The position numbers and the translations under genes are program-made. DNA of 64,000 bases, from contig JAFEBW010000025.1 of NCBI GenBank assembly GCA_018242445.1, positions 47,709 to 111,708 of the forward strand. Reading direction: 5' to 3'. Under the pieces are notes generated by a model. That model had not been told where the DNA came from, ran no database searches, and worked only from the letters and a program-made list of their open reading frames with translations. Of the stretch, positions 47,109 through 57,063 are shown one piece after another (the first letter of the stretch is position 1; every line of letters starts with the position of its first letter). The stretch is from Pseudomonadota bacterium. Its GTDB lineage: Bacteria > Pseudomonadota > Gammaproteobacteria > Xanthomonadales > Xanthomonadaceae.

Positions 47109-48092
47109 TCATCCGCCGATCGACGCCAGATGCGGGGTCAATCCGGTGCGGCCCTCGTGCAGCCCGTGACCTGCTTCCTTCAGTCCCAGTTGCCCGAGCA
47201 AGGTGGCCTGCAACAGGTCGCCCGAGGCGTCGTCCTGCAGCAGATGCCGCAGCGGGATGCCGAGGTTGCCGAACAGGCACAGGCGCAGGTCGCCGCGCGA
47301 GGTCACGCGCAGGCGGTTGCAGCCGGCGCAGAAGTCGCGGCTGTAGGGGGCGATGATGCCGATGCGGCCACGGTAATCCGGGTGCCCGTACTCGCGCGCC
47401 GGCCCGGCGGTGGGCCCGCGCGGCAGCAGCGACCAGCCCTGCGCCTGCAGGTCGTCCTCCAGCGCCTGCGCGCGCAGGTGGTGGCGCTCGAAATAGTCCT
47501 TGTTGGTGCCGGTGCGCATGAGTTCGATGAAGCGCACCGCGACCGGGCGCTCGCGCAGGTACTCGAGCCAGGCCGGCATCTGCTCGTCGTTGAGCCCGCG
47601 CAGCAGCACGGCATTGAGCTTGACGACCGGGAAATCGGCGGCCAGCGCCTCGTCGATCCCGGCGAGGATGTCGTGCAGGCGGTCATGCCCGGTGATGGCC
47701 GCGAAGCGCTGCCGATCCAGCGCGTCCACGCTGACATTGAGCGCGTTCAAGCCGGCCTGCTGCCACGTCGCGCGGCGCTTGCGCAGGATGCAGCCGTTGG
47801 TGGTCAGGGCGATGGTGCGGATGTCCGGCATGCGCGCCGCGGTGGCGATGATGTCGGGCAGGTCGCGGCGCAGGGTCGGCTCGCCGCCGGTCAGGCGCAG
47901 CTTGCGCAGGCCCACGCCGACGAAGCCGTGCAGCAGGCGTTCGATCTCGTCCAGCCGCAGCGACGGCGCGGTGCCGGGCACGCCCTGATAGCCATTCGGC
48001 AGGCAATAACTGCAACGGAAATTGCAGGCCTGGATCACCGACAGCCGCAGGTAGGGGAAGCGGCGACCGTAGCGGTCGGCCAGAACGGTCAT
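47109..48092 (-). CDS. moaA: GTP 3',8-cyclase (molybdenum cofactor synthesis)
   Basis: 327 aa radical SAM enzyme. The SAM cluster is CNFRCSYC (Cys23, Cys27, Cys30); the second cluster uses Cys255, Cys258 and Cys272 (CAGC...CLFG). The protein ends in Gly-Gly, the essential C-terminal motif. It starts molybdopterin synthesis from GTP. It is upstream of narG on the same strand and has its own FNR-type box. Other moa/moe genes are not in the window. Confidence 0.96.
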   Translation of the reverse strand: MTVLADRYGRRFPYLRLSVIQACNFRCSYCLPNGYQGVPGTAPSLRLDEIERLLHGFVGVGLRKLRLTGGEPTLRRDLPDIIATAARMPDIRTIALTTNGCILRKRRATWQQAGLNALNVSVDALDRQRFAAITGHDRLHDILAGIDEALAADFPVVKLNAVLLRGLNDEQMPAWLEYLRERPVAVRFIELMRTGTNKDYFERHHLRAQALEDDLQAQGWSLLPRGPTAGPAREYGHPDYRGRIGIIAPYSRDFCAGCNRLRVTSRGDLRLCLFGNLGIPLRHLLQDDASGDLLQATLLGQLGLKEAGHGLHEGRTGLTPHLASIGG

Positions 48093-48116
48093 GGGGCGCT
48101 CCTCGCGGACGGGCCC

Positions 48117-48158
48117 ATGCTGCGGCGGCGCGATCGGGCTGTCCTTGAGCCAGATCAA
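48117..48158 (-). promoter_or_regulatory. FNR-type promoter of moaA
   Basis: On the minus strand TTGATCTGGCTCAA (48158-48145) matches the FNR consensus at 9 of 10 positions. CAGCAT (48122-48117) occupies the -10 position at the same offset as in the narG promoter, 59 bp before the moaA ATG when measured from the box centre. Confidence 0.72.
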
Positions 48159-48260
48159 GCCGCCCGGAACCGACCCGGCGGCAGGGCCTTTCCACATGGC
48201 ACATGCCGGAGCGGCCGTCACGCGCTACATTGTCGCGGACTGCTGCCACGGGTTGCCCGC

Positions 48261-48743
48261 ATGACCACCGCCTACGACTTCAACGCTACCGACCTCGACG
48301 GAAAAGAACACGCATTGGCCGACTACCGCGGCAAGGCGCTGCTGATCGTCAACGTCGCCAGCCGTTGCGGATTCACCCCGCAGTACGCCGGGCTGGAGGC
48401 GATGTACCGCAAGCACAGGGATGCAGGACTGGAAGTGCTCGGCTTCCCCTGCGACCAGTTCGGCCATCAGGAGCCCGGCGATGCGCAGGAGATCAAGAAC
48501 TTCTGCTCGCTCACCTACGATGTGACCTTCCCGATGTTCGCCAAGGTCGAGGTCAACGGCGCACATGCGCATCCGCTGTGGACGTGGCTCAAGGAGCAAA
48601 AGAGCGGCTTCCTCGGCCTCGACGGCATCAAGTGGAATTTCACCAAGTTCCTCGTCGGTCGCGACGGGCAGGTGCGCAAGCGCTACGCGCCCACCGACAC
48701 GCCGGAGAAGATCGAGCGCGACCTGGCAGCGGTGCTGGGTTGA
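48261..48743 (+). CDS. glutathione peroxidase family thiol peroxidase
   Basis: 160 aa, BtuE/GPx4-like. The peroxidatic Cys36 is in NVASRCGFTPQY; a further Cys64 is in GFPCDQFGHQEPG (the usual Asn is Asp here), with Gln70, and the Trp/Asn of the tetrad are in KWNFTKFLV. It is a Cys, not a selenocysteine, enzyme and probably uses thioredoxin. No signal peptide, so cytoplasmic. It is divergent from moaA. Confidence 0.93.
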   Translation: MTTAYDFNATDLDGKEHALADYRGKALLIVNVASRCGFTPQYAGLEAMYRKHRDAGLEVLGFPCDQFGHQEPGDAQEIKNFCSLTYDVTFPMFAKVEVNGAHAHPLWTWLKEQKSGFLGLDGIKWNFTKFLVGRDGQVRKRYAPTDTPEKIERDLAAVLG

Positions 48744-48765
48744 GCCGCCGCATCGCACGCTGACC

Positions 48766-49374
48766 ATGATCCGCCTGGCCCACGCGCAACTGGTGATCGC
48801 CGACATCAGCGGCTACACCGATTTCATCGTCAACCGCAGCGTCAGCCTGCTGCATGCCGAGCAGATCGTCAGCGACCTGCTCGGTGCCGTCGCCTCCAAC
48901 AGCCGGCACCCGCTGACGCTGAACAAGTTCGAGGGCGACGCGGCGCTGCTGTTTGCCGAATCCGGCGACGACCCCGCCGCGGCCGCGGCCGACGTGCTGG
49001 CGCAACTTCGCGCGATGTTCGACGCCTTCGCCGCCACCCGCGAGGCGATCGCCGCGCAGCGCACCGGCTGCAATTGCGATGCCTGCACCAACATCCACGG
49101 CCTGCGGTTGAAGGCCTTCATGCACTGCGGGCAGATCGCGATCAAGCAATTGCATGGTTTCGTCGAGCTGGCCGGCGAGGACGTGATCGTGCTGCATCGT
49201 TTGCTCAAGAACCAAGTGCGCGAGCGCGAATACGTGCTGCTGACCGCGCCGGTGTGCGCCCTGTGGCCGGCTGCTGCCGTGGAAGGCTACGCAGGCAGCG
49301 CGGACTGCGAGGGTGTCGGGCAGGTGCCGTTTCGCGTGCTGACGCCGGATCGGCTGCCGCGCGCAGCAGCATGA
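48766..49374 (+). CDS. DUF2652 domain protein (nucleotide cyclase-like fold)
   Basis: 202 aa. It begins with LVIADISGYTDFI, as in class III adenylyl cyclase-like folds, followed by LNKFEGDAALLFA, a CNCDACTNI cysteine motif, and ELAGEDVIVLHRLLKN. These fit DUF2652, whose function is unknown; catalytic metal residues of true cyclases are only partly present. The start ATG 48766 is 22 bp after the peroxidase stop, so the two may be co-transcribed. Confidence 0.85.
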   Translation: MIRLAHAQLVIADISGYTDFIVNRSVSLLHAEQIVSDLLGAVASNSRHPLTLNKFEGDAALLFAESGDDPAAAAADVLAQLRAMFDAFAATREAIAAQRTGCNCDACTNIHGLRLKAFMHCGQIAIKQLHGFVELAGEDVIVLHRLLKNQVREREYVLLTAPVCALWPAAAVEGYAGSADCEGVGQVPFRVLTPDRLPRAAA

Positions 49375-49408
49375 CGACAATGCATCCAGTCCTCCCATGA
49401 GGTGACCC

Positions 49409-49717
49409 ATGCGTCTGCCATCCATCGCCGCCGTCTTGCTCGCTTCTATTTCCGGCCCCGTGTTCGCCGCACTGCCGCCGCAATTCCAGAATGCGAAGGA
49501 TCTGGACGCGATGGTGGCTTTCATCAAGCAACACGACCGCGTCGCCGGCGAGCTGAAATCCATCGATGTACAGCGACGCATCGTGTACTACGGCGACAAC
49601 TGCCAGGCGCAGTTCACGCGGCAGGTGGTCGAACATCCGCGGGGCTGGGTCGGGCCGGCGGCACCGCTGGTGTATGACCATTCCAACTGTCCTCTGGAGT
49701 GGCCGGCGAATCATTGA
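49409..49717 (+). CDS. small secreted protein, unrecognised
   Basis: 102 aa with a good signal peptide (MRLPSIAAVLLASISGPVFA, cleavage after residue 20). The mature part of about 82 residues has two cysteines (65 and 94), probably forming a periplasmic disulfide. GAGGTGACCC before the ATG is a plausible ribosome binding site. No domain is recognised. It lies 34 bp after the DUF2652 gene on the same strand. Confidence 0.7.
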   Translation: MRLPSIAAVLLASISGPVFAALPPQFQNAKDLDAMVAFIKQHDRVAGELKSIDVQRRIVYYGDNCQAQFTRQVVEHPRGWVGPAAPLVYDHSNCPLEWPANH

Positions 49718-49844
49718 GCCGACGCTGAACCCTTCCAGCGTCGCAGGCCGCTACAATGCGCAACTTCCGCACGCGTCCAGCGTGCGGCTTGCCCCGCGTC
49801 GGCACTGGTCGAATCGCGGTTCCCGACTTCTTCCGAGACCATCC

Positions 49845-50327
49845 ATGCTGATCGCCGATCGCGCCGTTGCGCTGTTCCATTACACCCTCACCGACCCTGC
49901 CGGCGCGGTGATCGATGCCTCGCCCGCGGGCCAGCCGCTGGCCTACCTGCACGGTGCCGGCAACATCGTGCCCGGATTGGAGCAGGCGATGCAGGGCCGC
50001 AGCGCGGGCGATCGCTTCGACGTGATCGTCTCGCCCGAGCAGGGTTACGGCGAGCGCGATCCGGGGCTGGTGCAGGTGGTGCCGCGTGCCGCCTTCCAGG
50101 GCGTGGACTCGATCGAGCCGGGCATGCAGTTCCAGGCGCAGGGCGGGCACGGCCCGATGCTGGTGACGGTGGCCGCGGTGGATGCCGACAGCGTGACCGT
50201 GGACGGCAACCATCCGCTCGCCGGCGTGCCGCTGCACTTCGCGGTGGAGATCGCGCAGGTTCGCGAAGCGACCGCCGAGGAACTGGCGCACGGCCATGTG
50301 CATGGCGCGGGCGGGCATCATCACTGA
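49845..50327 (+). CDS. FKBP-type peptidyl-prolyl isomerase, SlyD-like
   Basis: 160 aa. SlyD pattern: FHYTLTDPAGAVIDAS, then YLHGAGNIVPGLEQAMQGRSAGDRF (FKBP core), the insert-in-flap domain with PEQGYGERDPGLVQVVPRAAF, and VTVDGNHPLAGVPLHFAVEI. The tail GHVHGAGGHHH is His-rich and could bind nickel or other metals. TACAAT at about 49753 may be its -10 element, and CCGCACGC/GCGTGCGG forms a hairpin in the leader. Confidence 0.9.
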   Translation: MLIADRAVALFHYTLTDPAGAVIDASPAGQPLAYLHGAGNIVPGLEQAMQGRSAGDRFDVIVSPEQGYGERDPGLVQVVPRAAFQGVDSIEPGMQFQAQGGHGPMLVTVAAVDADSVTVDGNHPLAGVPLHFAVEIAQVREATAEELAHGHVHGAGGHHH

Positions 50328-50580
50328 TAGCGCGTAGCAATACCTTGAAGCCCCTCCCGCACAGGGCGGTGCCACTTGCAGCCACGGATGGGTCGATCTG
50401 CCCAACAACCCGGGCAGCTACCCTCCCTGCGTGCGGTGAAGGGTAGGGTGGGGCCATGTGCATTCGAGGCAGGTGCTGTGCCTGCTCGCCCCCATCCCAG
50501 CCTTCCCCCGCGCGCGGTGGGAAGGGGCTGGTTCCGGGCGTGACGGATCGTGATCGGTTGGTGACGATGATGGCAATGCG
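50328..50580. repeat. spacer with degenerate palindromic repeat
   Basis: No gene is seen. It contains ACCCTCCCTGCGTGCGGTGAAGGGTAGGGTGGGGCC and, further on, GCCCCCATCCCAGCCTTCCCCC with a degenerate right arm. It is a decayed copy of the two-hairpin element found elsewhere. A weak G-rich stretch precedes the uup ATG. Confidence 0.6.
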
Positions 50581-52476
<1,896 letters not shown>

Positions 52477-52496
52477 AAGCGGCCCGATCCTCGCGC

Positions 52497-52537
52497 TTGA
52501 CGCCGGTCAAGGCGCGCCTGCACCAGCCACTTAGCAT
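52497..52537 (+). promoter_or_regulatory. possible FNR-type promoter before nadA
   Basis: TTGACGCCGGTCAA (52497-52510) is a perfect palindrome matching the FNR consensus at 8 of 10 positions. TAGCAT (52532-52537) lies one base closer than in the other five sites and is identical to the narG -10. The distance to nadA (about 164 bp) is longer than at the other genes, so this one is less certain. Confidence 0.4.
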
Positions 52538-52572
52538 GGGCACCCGCTTGCCCATCGACCCCGCGCGTAGCC

Positions 52573-52671
52573 ATGCAGCTCCAGCATTGCCACATACACG
52601 TCTGCTTCAGAGGCGGCCCGGGGGGCGGAGCGTGGCGAGCCGGCCGCGCCATCGCCCCATCGCATCCATGA
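52573..52671 (+). CDS. possible His/Cys-rich leader peptide before nadA
   Basis: A 32-codon frame begins MQLQHCHIHVCFRGG and its stop overlaps the nadA ATG by four bases (ATGA). The first half is rich in His and Cys and clearly less GC-rich than its surroundings. It could be a translationally coupled leader or a metal-binding peptide, or may be chance. No ribosome binding site stands out. Confidence 0.25.
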   Translation: MQLQHCHIHVCFRGGPGGGAWRAGRAIAPSHP

Positions 52672-53711
52672 ACGCCAGCGCCACCCTCGACATCGATCCC
52701 GCCCTCGCGCGCCCGCAGTGGCGCGACGAGCTGCTCGACGAATACGCGCAGCTCGGTGAGCGCCTGAACACGCTGATGCCCTGCATCGAATGGCAGCTGC
52801 AACTGCCGTGGATCGACGCCATCATCAAGCTGAAAAAGCAGCGCGGCGCGACGATCCTCGCCCACAGCTACCAGACGCCGGAGATCTTCCACGGCGTGGC
52901 CGACATCACCGGCGATTCGCTGGCGCTGGCGCAGGTGGCCGCGACCTGCCAATCCGACCCGATCGTGCTGTGCGGCGTGCACTTCATGGCCGAAAGCGCC
53001 AAGATCCTCGCCCCGCACAAGACCGTGCTGATCCCCGATCCCGAAGCCGGCTGCTCGCTGGCGTCCTCGATCACCGCCGACGATGTGCTGGAACTGCGCC
53101 GGAAACATCCGGGCGTGCCGGTGGTGAGCTACGTCAACACCTCGGCGGCGGTCAAGGCCGTTTCCGATGCCTGTTGCACCTCGGCCAATGCCGTGCAGGT
53201 GGTCGAGGCGATGGGCAGCGACAAGGTGATCTTCCTGCCCGATGCGTATCTGGGCGCGCACGTGGCCCAGCACACGCAGGTGGAGATCATCCTCTGGCAC
53301 GGCCGCTGCGAGGTGCACGAGAAGTTCACCGCGGCCGAAGCACGGCACGCGCGCGAGCGCTTCGACGCCAAGCTGCTGGCGCACCCCGAATGCCCGCCCG
53401 AGGTGCTGGCCGAGGCCGACTTCGTCGGCTCCACCAGCGCGATGACGAACTGGCTCGACCGCGAGCGCCCGCCGCGGGTGGCGCTGATCACCGAGTGCTC
53501 GATGGCCGACAACCTGCGCGTGCGCTTTCCGGAAACCTCCTTCATCAAGCCCTGCAACCTGTGCCCGCACATGCAGAAGATCACCCTGCCGAAGATCCAC
53601 GCCGCACTGCTGCACATGCAGCACGTGGTGGACGTACCGCTGGAGACCGCGCGCAAGGCCAGGCGTGCGCTGGATCGCATGCTCGAGGTCGGCCGGCGCG
53701 AGACGGTCTGA
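52668..53711 (+). CDS. nadA: quinolinate synthase
   Basis: 347 aa. It condenses iminoaspartate with dihydroxyacetone phosphate to quinolinate using a [4Fe-4S] cluster. Cluster ligands are likely Cys102 (VLCGVHFMAESAKIL), Cys214 (HGRCEVHEKF) and Cys299 (CNLCPHM). Other motifs: ILAHSYQTPEI, DPEAGCSLA and VSYVNTSAAVKA. The ATG at 52668 matches the family; nadB follows with a one-base overlap, so the iminoaspartate producer and consumer are co-translated. Confidence 0.96.
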   Translation: MNASATLDIDPALARPQWRDELLDEYAQLGERLNTLMPCIEWQLQLPWIDAIIKLKKQRGATILAHSYQTPEIFHGVADITGDSLALAQVAATCQSDPIVLCGVHFMAESAKILAPHKTVLIPDPEAGCSLASSITADDVLELRRKHPGVPVVSYVNTSAAVKAVSDACCTSANAVQVVEAMGSDKVIFLPDAYLGAHVAQHTQVEIILWHGRCEVHEKFTAAEARHARERFDAKLLAHPECPPEVLAEADFVGSTSAMTNWLDRERPPRVALITECSMADNLRVRFPETSFIKPCNLCPHMQKITLPKIHAALLHMQHVVDVPLETARKARRALDRMLEVGRRETV

Positions 53712-55177
53712 TGGACGCGCCCATCGTCATCGTCGGCGCCGGCATCGCCGGGCTGGCGACCGCGCTCGCCGTGGCCCCGGCGCGCGTGTTGCTGCTCAAT
53801 CGCGGCAGCGGACAGGGCAAACCCGCCAGCGCGATGGCGCAGGGTGGCATCGCCGCAGCAATGGGGATCGGCGACGAGCCACGCGCGCATGCGCACGACA
53901 CCCTCGTGGCCGGCGCCTTCCACAACGATGCGGCGGTGGTGAACTGGCTGTGCGCGCAGGCTCCGGCCACGATCGGCTGGCTGGAACGGCAGGGCGTGGC
54001 CTTCGATCGCGATGCCGATGGCCGCCTGCAACTCGGTCGCGAGGGCGGGCATGGGGTGGCGCGCATCGTCCACTCCGGCGGCGATGCCACCGGGGAGATG
54101 CTGATGCGGGCCCTGCGCGAGCGCGCAAAGGCCGCCGCGCATGTGACCTGGCGCGATGGCGTGGACGTGGATGCGCTGCTGCTGCGCGGCGAAGCGGCGC
54201 GCGGGGTGCGCGTGCGCGATGTGGGTGGCACGGCCTGCGAAATCCCCGCGCGCGCGGTGGTGCTGGCCACCGGCGGCATCGGCGCGCTGTTCGCGCGCAC
54301 CAGCAATCCCCCGGGCGCCGATGGTGCGGGGCTGGCGCTGGGCATGGCCGCCGGCGCGCGTGCGCGCGACCTGGAATTCGTGCAATTCCATCCGACCGCG
54401 CTGGACGTTCCCGCTGCCCATTGCCTGCCCCTGATCACCGAGGCCCTGCGCGGCGCCGGTGCGCGCTTGATCGATGCGCAGGGCCGGTACCTCATGGATG
54501 GCGTGGATGCCCGCGGCGATCTCGCCCCGCGCGACATCGTCAGCCGCGCGGTGTGGCGGGCGCAGCACGAGGGACGGCAAGCGCTGCTGGATGCGCGCGA
54601 AGTCGCCGGCGACTGGTCGCGGCGCTTTCCCACCGTGCTCGCCGCCTGCCTCGCGCACGGCGTGGATCCGCGCCGCGAGCCCATTCCGGTCACCCCGGCC
54701 GCGCATTTCCACATGGGCGGGTTGGCGGTGGATCTCAACGGCAACACCTCGGTGCCGGGTCTGCACGCCGTCGGCGAGGTCGCCTGCAACGGGGTGCACG
54801 GCGCCAACCGGCTGGCCAGCAATTCGCTGCTGGAAGGCGTGGCCTGCGGACGTCGCCTCGGCGCGGCGCTGGCGATGCGCGAGGCTCCCGCCGCGCGCGG
54901 CGCGGCACGCTGGGTCGAGCGTGGCCCGACGCTGTCCGGGGCGGCGCTCGAACGCCTGCACCAACGGCTGTGGGATGCCGCCGGCCCGGTGCGCGATGGC
55001 GCGCGCCTGCACGCCGCGTGGCTGGCATGCCGCGATGAACTGGGCGATGCTTGGCAGTCCCGGTTGGCGATGGTCTTGCTGGCTGCCGCGCGCGACCGCC
55101 CGGCCAGTCTCGGCGCGCACTGGCGGCAGGACGCCGCCGCGCTGGCCGTACCCGGCCGCATCGCCCGTGGCGCTTGA
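53711..55177 (+). CDS. nadB: L-aspartate oxidase
   Basis: 488 aa, shorter than the E. coli protein (540) mainly at the C-terminus. FAD motif [16 protein letters not shown] at the start; [45 protein letters not shown] and [13 protein letters not shown]. It oxidises aspartate to iminoaspartate with oxygen or fumarate as acceptor, so it can work without oxygen. It overlaps nadA by one base. Confidence 0.95.
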   Translation: MDAPIVIVGAGIAGLATALAVAPARVLLLNRGSGQGKPASAMAQGGIAAAMGIGDEPRAHAHDTLVAGAFHNDAAVVNWLCAQAPATIGWLERQGVAFDRDADGRLQLGREGGHGVARIVHSGGDATGEMLMRALRERAKAAAHVTWRDGVDVDALLLRGEAARGVRVRDVGGTACEIPARAVVLATGGIGALFARTSNPPGADGAGLALGMAAGARARDLEFVQFHPTALDVPAAHCLPLITEALRGAGARLIDAQGRYLMDGVDARGDLAPRDIVSRAVWRAQHEGRQALLDAREVAGDWSRRFPTVLAACLAHGVDPRREPIPVTPAAHFHMGGLAVDLNGNTSVPGLHAVGEVACNGVHGANRLASNSLLEGVACGRRLGAALAMREAPAARGAARWVERGPTLSGAALERLHQRLWDAAGPVRDGARLHAAWLACRDELGDAWQSRLAMVLLAAARDRPASLGAHWRQDAAALAVPGRIARGA

Positions 55178-55240
55178 CGCCAGCCCCGAAACCGCGTTCC
55201 ATCACACTCCGCCCCCGTACCGGCCGCTCCGGCCGACCCC

Positions 55241-55756
55241 ATGAACCGACCCGTTTCGCTCGATCACGAGCAGTTGCTGGCCTGCGCACGCGGGCACTTG
55301 TTCGGCGCCGACAACGCGCGCCTGCCCGCCCCGCCGATGCTGATGTTCGACCGCATCACGCGCGTGGACGAACACGGCGGCGCGCACGGCAAGGGCTGCC
55401 TGGAGGCCGAACTCGACATCCGCCCCGACCTGTGGTTTTTCGGCTGCCACTTCGAAGGCGACCCGGTGATGCCAGGTTGCCTCGGGCTGGACGCGATGTG
55501 GCAGCTCACCGGCTTCTACCTGCCGTGGCTGGGCGAGCCCGGGCGCGGGCGCGCGCTGGGCGTGGGCGAGGTGAAGTTCACCGGGCAGGTGCTGCCGAGC
55601 GCGAAACTCGTGCGCTACGTGATCGACGTGCGCCGCGTGGTGCGCGGACGGCTGGCGCTGGTGATCGCCGATGGCCGCACTTTCGTCGATGGCCGCGAGA
55701 TCTACGTCGCGAAGGATTTGCGCGTGGGCCTGTTCCGCAGCACGGAGGGCATGTGA
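55241..55756 (+). CDS. fabA: 3-hydroxydecanoyl-ACP dehydratase/isomerase
   Basis: 171 aa, as in E. coli. The catalytic His70 and Asp84 are at the canonical positions ([22 protein letters not shown]). It dehydrates 3-hydroxydecanoyl-ACP and isomerises trans-2 to cis-3, starting unsaturated fatty acid synthesis. The stop overlaps the fabB ATG by one base, so both are made together. Confidence 0.97.
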   Translation: MNRPVSLDHEQLLACARGHLFGADNARLPAPPMLMFDRITRVDEHGGAHGKGCLEAELDIRPDLWFFGCHFEGDPVMPGCLGLDAMWQLTGFYLPWLGEPGRGRALGVGEVKFTGQVLPSAKLVRYVIDVRRVVRGRLALVIADGRTFVDGREIYVAKDLRVGLFRSTEGM

Positions 55757-56964
55757 TGCGCCGCGTCGTCGTCACCGGCATGGGCATCGTCTCCTGCCTC
55801 GGGCAGGCCGCGCAGACGGTTTCCACCGCGCTGCGCGAGGGCATCAGCGGCATCCGCCACATGCCCGAGCAGGTGCAGCGCGGGCTGCGCAGCCACGTCG
55901 GCGGGCTGCCGCAGATCGATCTGGAAGCACTGATCGACCGTCGCCTGAAACGCTTCATGGGCGACGCCGCAGCCTACGCCTACGTGGCCATGCGCGATGC
56001 CATCGCCGATGCCGGGCTGGCGCTGGAGGCCATCCGGCATCCGCGCGTGGGCGTGATCGCCGGTTCCGGCGGCGGCTCGGCGCAATGGCAGATCGAAACC
56101 GGCGACCTGTTGCGCGAGAAGGGCATCCGCAAGGTCGGCCCGTGCATGGTGCCGCGCACGATGTGCTCGACCGTTTCGGCGACCCTGGCCACCGCGTTCG
56201 GCATCCTCGGCCTGAGCTATTCCATCGCCGCGGCCTGCGCGACCTCCGCGCACTGCATCGGCGCGGCCGCCGACCTGATCCGCCACGGCGCACAGGACGT
56301 GGTGTTCGCCGGCGGCGGCGAGGAACTGCACTGGGGCATGACCGCGCAGTTCGACGCCATGGGCGCGCTGTCCACCAGCCACAACGACACGCCTGCGACG
56401 GCTTCGCGCCCCTACGATGCCAGCCGCGATGGCTTCGTGATCGCCGGCGGCGGCGGCATGCTGGTGCTGGAGGACTACGAGCACGCCCGTGCACGCGGCG
56501 CACGCATCCACGCTGAACTGGTCGGCTACGGGGTCACCTCCGATGGCGGCGACATGGTTGCGCCCACCGGCGAGGGCGCGGTGCGTTGCATGCGCATGGC
56601 AATGGCAGGGCTCACCGCGCCGGTGGATTACCTCAACACCCACGGCACTGCCACGCCGTTGGGCGACATCGTGGAATTGAACGCGGTGCGCGAAGCCTTT
56701 GGCGCCGACGTGCCGCCGCTGTCATCCACCAAGGCCCTGACCGGCCACTCGCTGGGTGCGGCCAGCGTGCACGAGGCGATCTACAGTCTGCTGATGCTCA
56801 AGGAAGGCTTCATCGCCGGCTCGGCGCACATCGACAACCTCGACGAGCGCGCGCAGGGCTTCCCGATCGTCCGCGCCAGCCGCGAAGTCGATCTGCGCAC
56901 GGTGATGTCGAACAGTTTTGGTTTTGGCGGCACCAACGGCAGCCTGGTGTTCGCGCGGGTGTAG
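55756..56964 (+). CDS. fabB: 3-oxoacyl-ACP synthase I
   Basis: 402 aa. The catalytic triad is Cys161 ([10 protein letters not shown]), His296 ([11 protein letters not shown]) and His331 ([10 protein letters not shown]). It elongates the cis-3-decenoyl intermediate made by FabA. The last 71 bp are repeated at 59704-59774, on the far side of the kinase gene. There is no T-rich terminator directly after the stop. Confidence 0.97.
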   Translation: MRRVVVTGMGIVSCLGQAAQTVSTALREGISGIRHMPEQVQRGLRSHVGGLPQIDLEALIDRRLKRFMGDAAAYAYVAMRDAIADAGLALEAIRHPRVGVIAGSGGGSAQWQIETGDLLREKGIRKVGPCMVPRTMCSTVSATLATAFGILGLSYSIAAACATSAHCIGAAADLIRHGAQDVVFAGGGEELHWGMTAQFDAMGALSTSHNDTPATASRPYDASRDGFVIAGGGGMLVLEDYEHARARGARIHAELVGYGVTSDGGDMVAPTGEGAVRCMRMAMAGLTAPVDYLNTHGTATPLGDIVELNAVREAFGADVPPLSSTKALTGHSLGAASVHEAIYSLLMLKEGFIAGSAHIDNLDERAQGFPIVRASREVDLRTVMSNSFGFGGTNGSLVFARV

Positions 56965-57063
56965 CGATTCCGGCGATGCGTGGTCGTGGACGCGAAGTTC
57001 GTCCATGTGGTGCGATCGCCAGCCATGGCCGTGCCGTCTTGCGATCCACGGATCCGCGACAGC

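Noticed and set aside
48145..48260. moaA FNR box acting on the divergent glutathione peroxidase gene
   Set aside because: The box is about 110 bp from that ATG and no -10 element was found at the shared offset on the plus strand.
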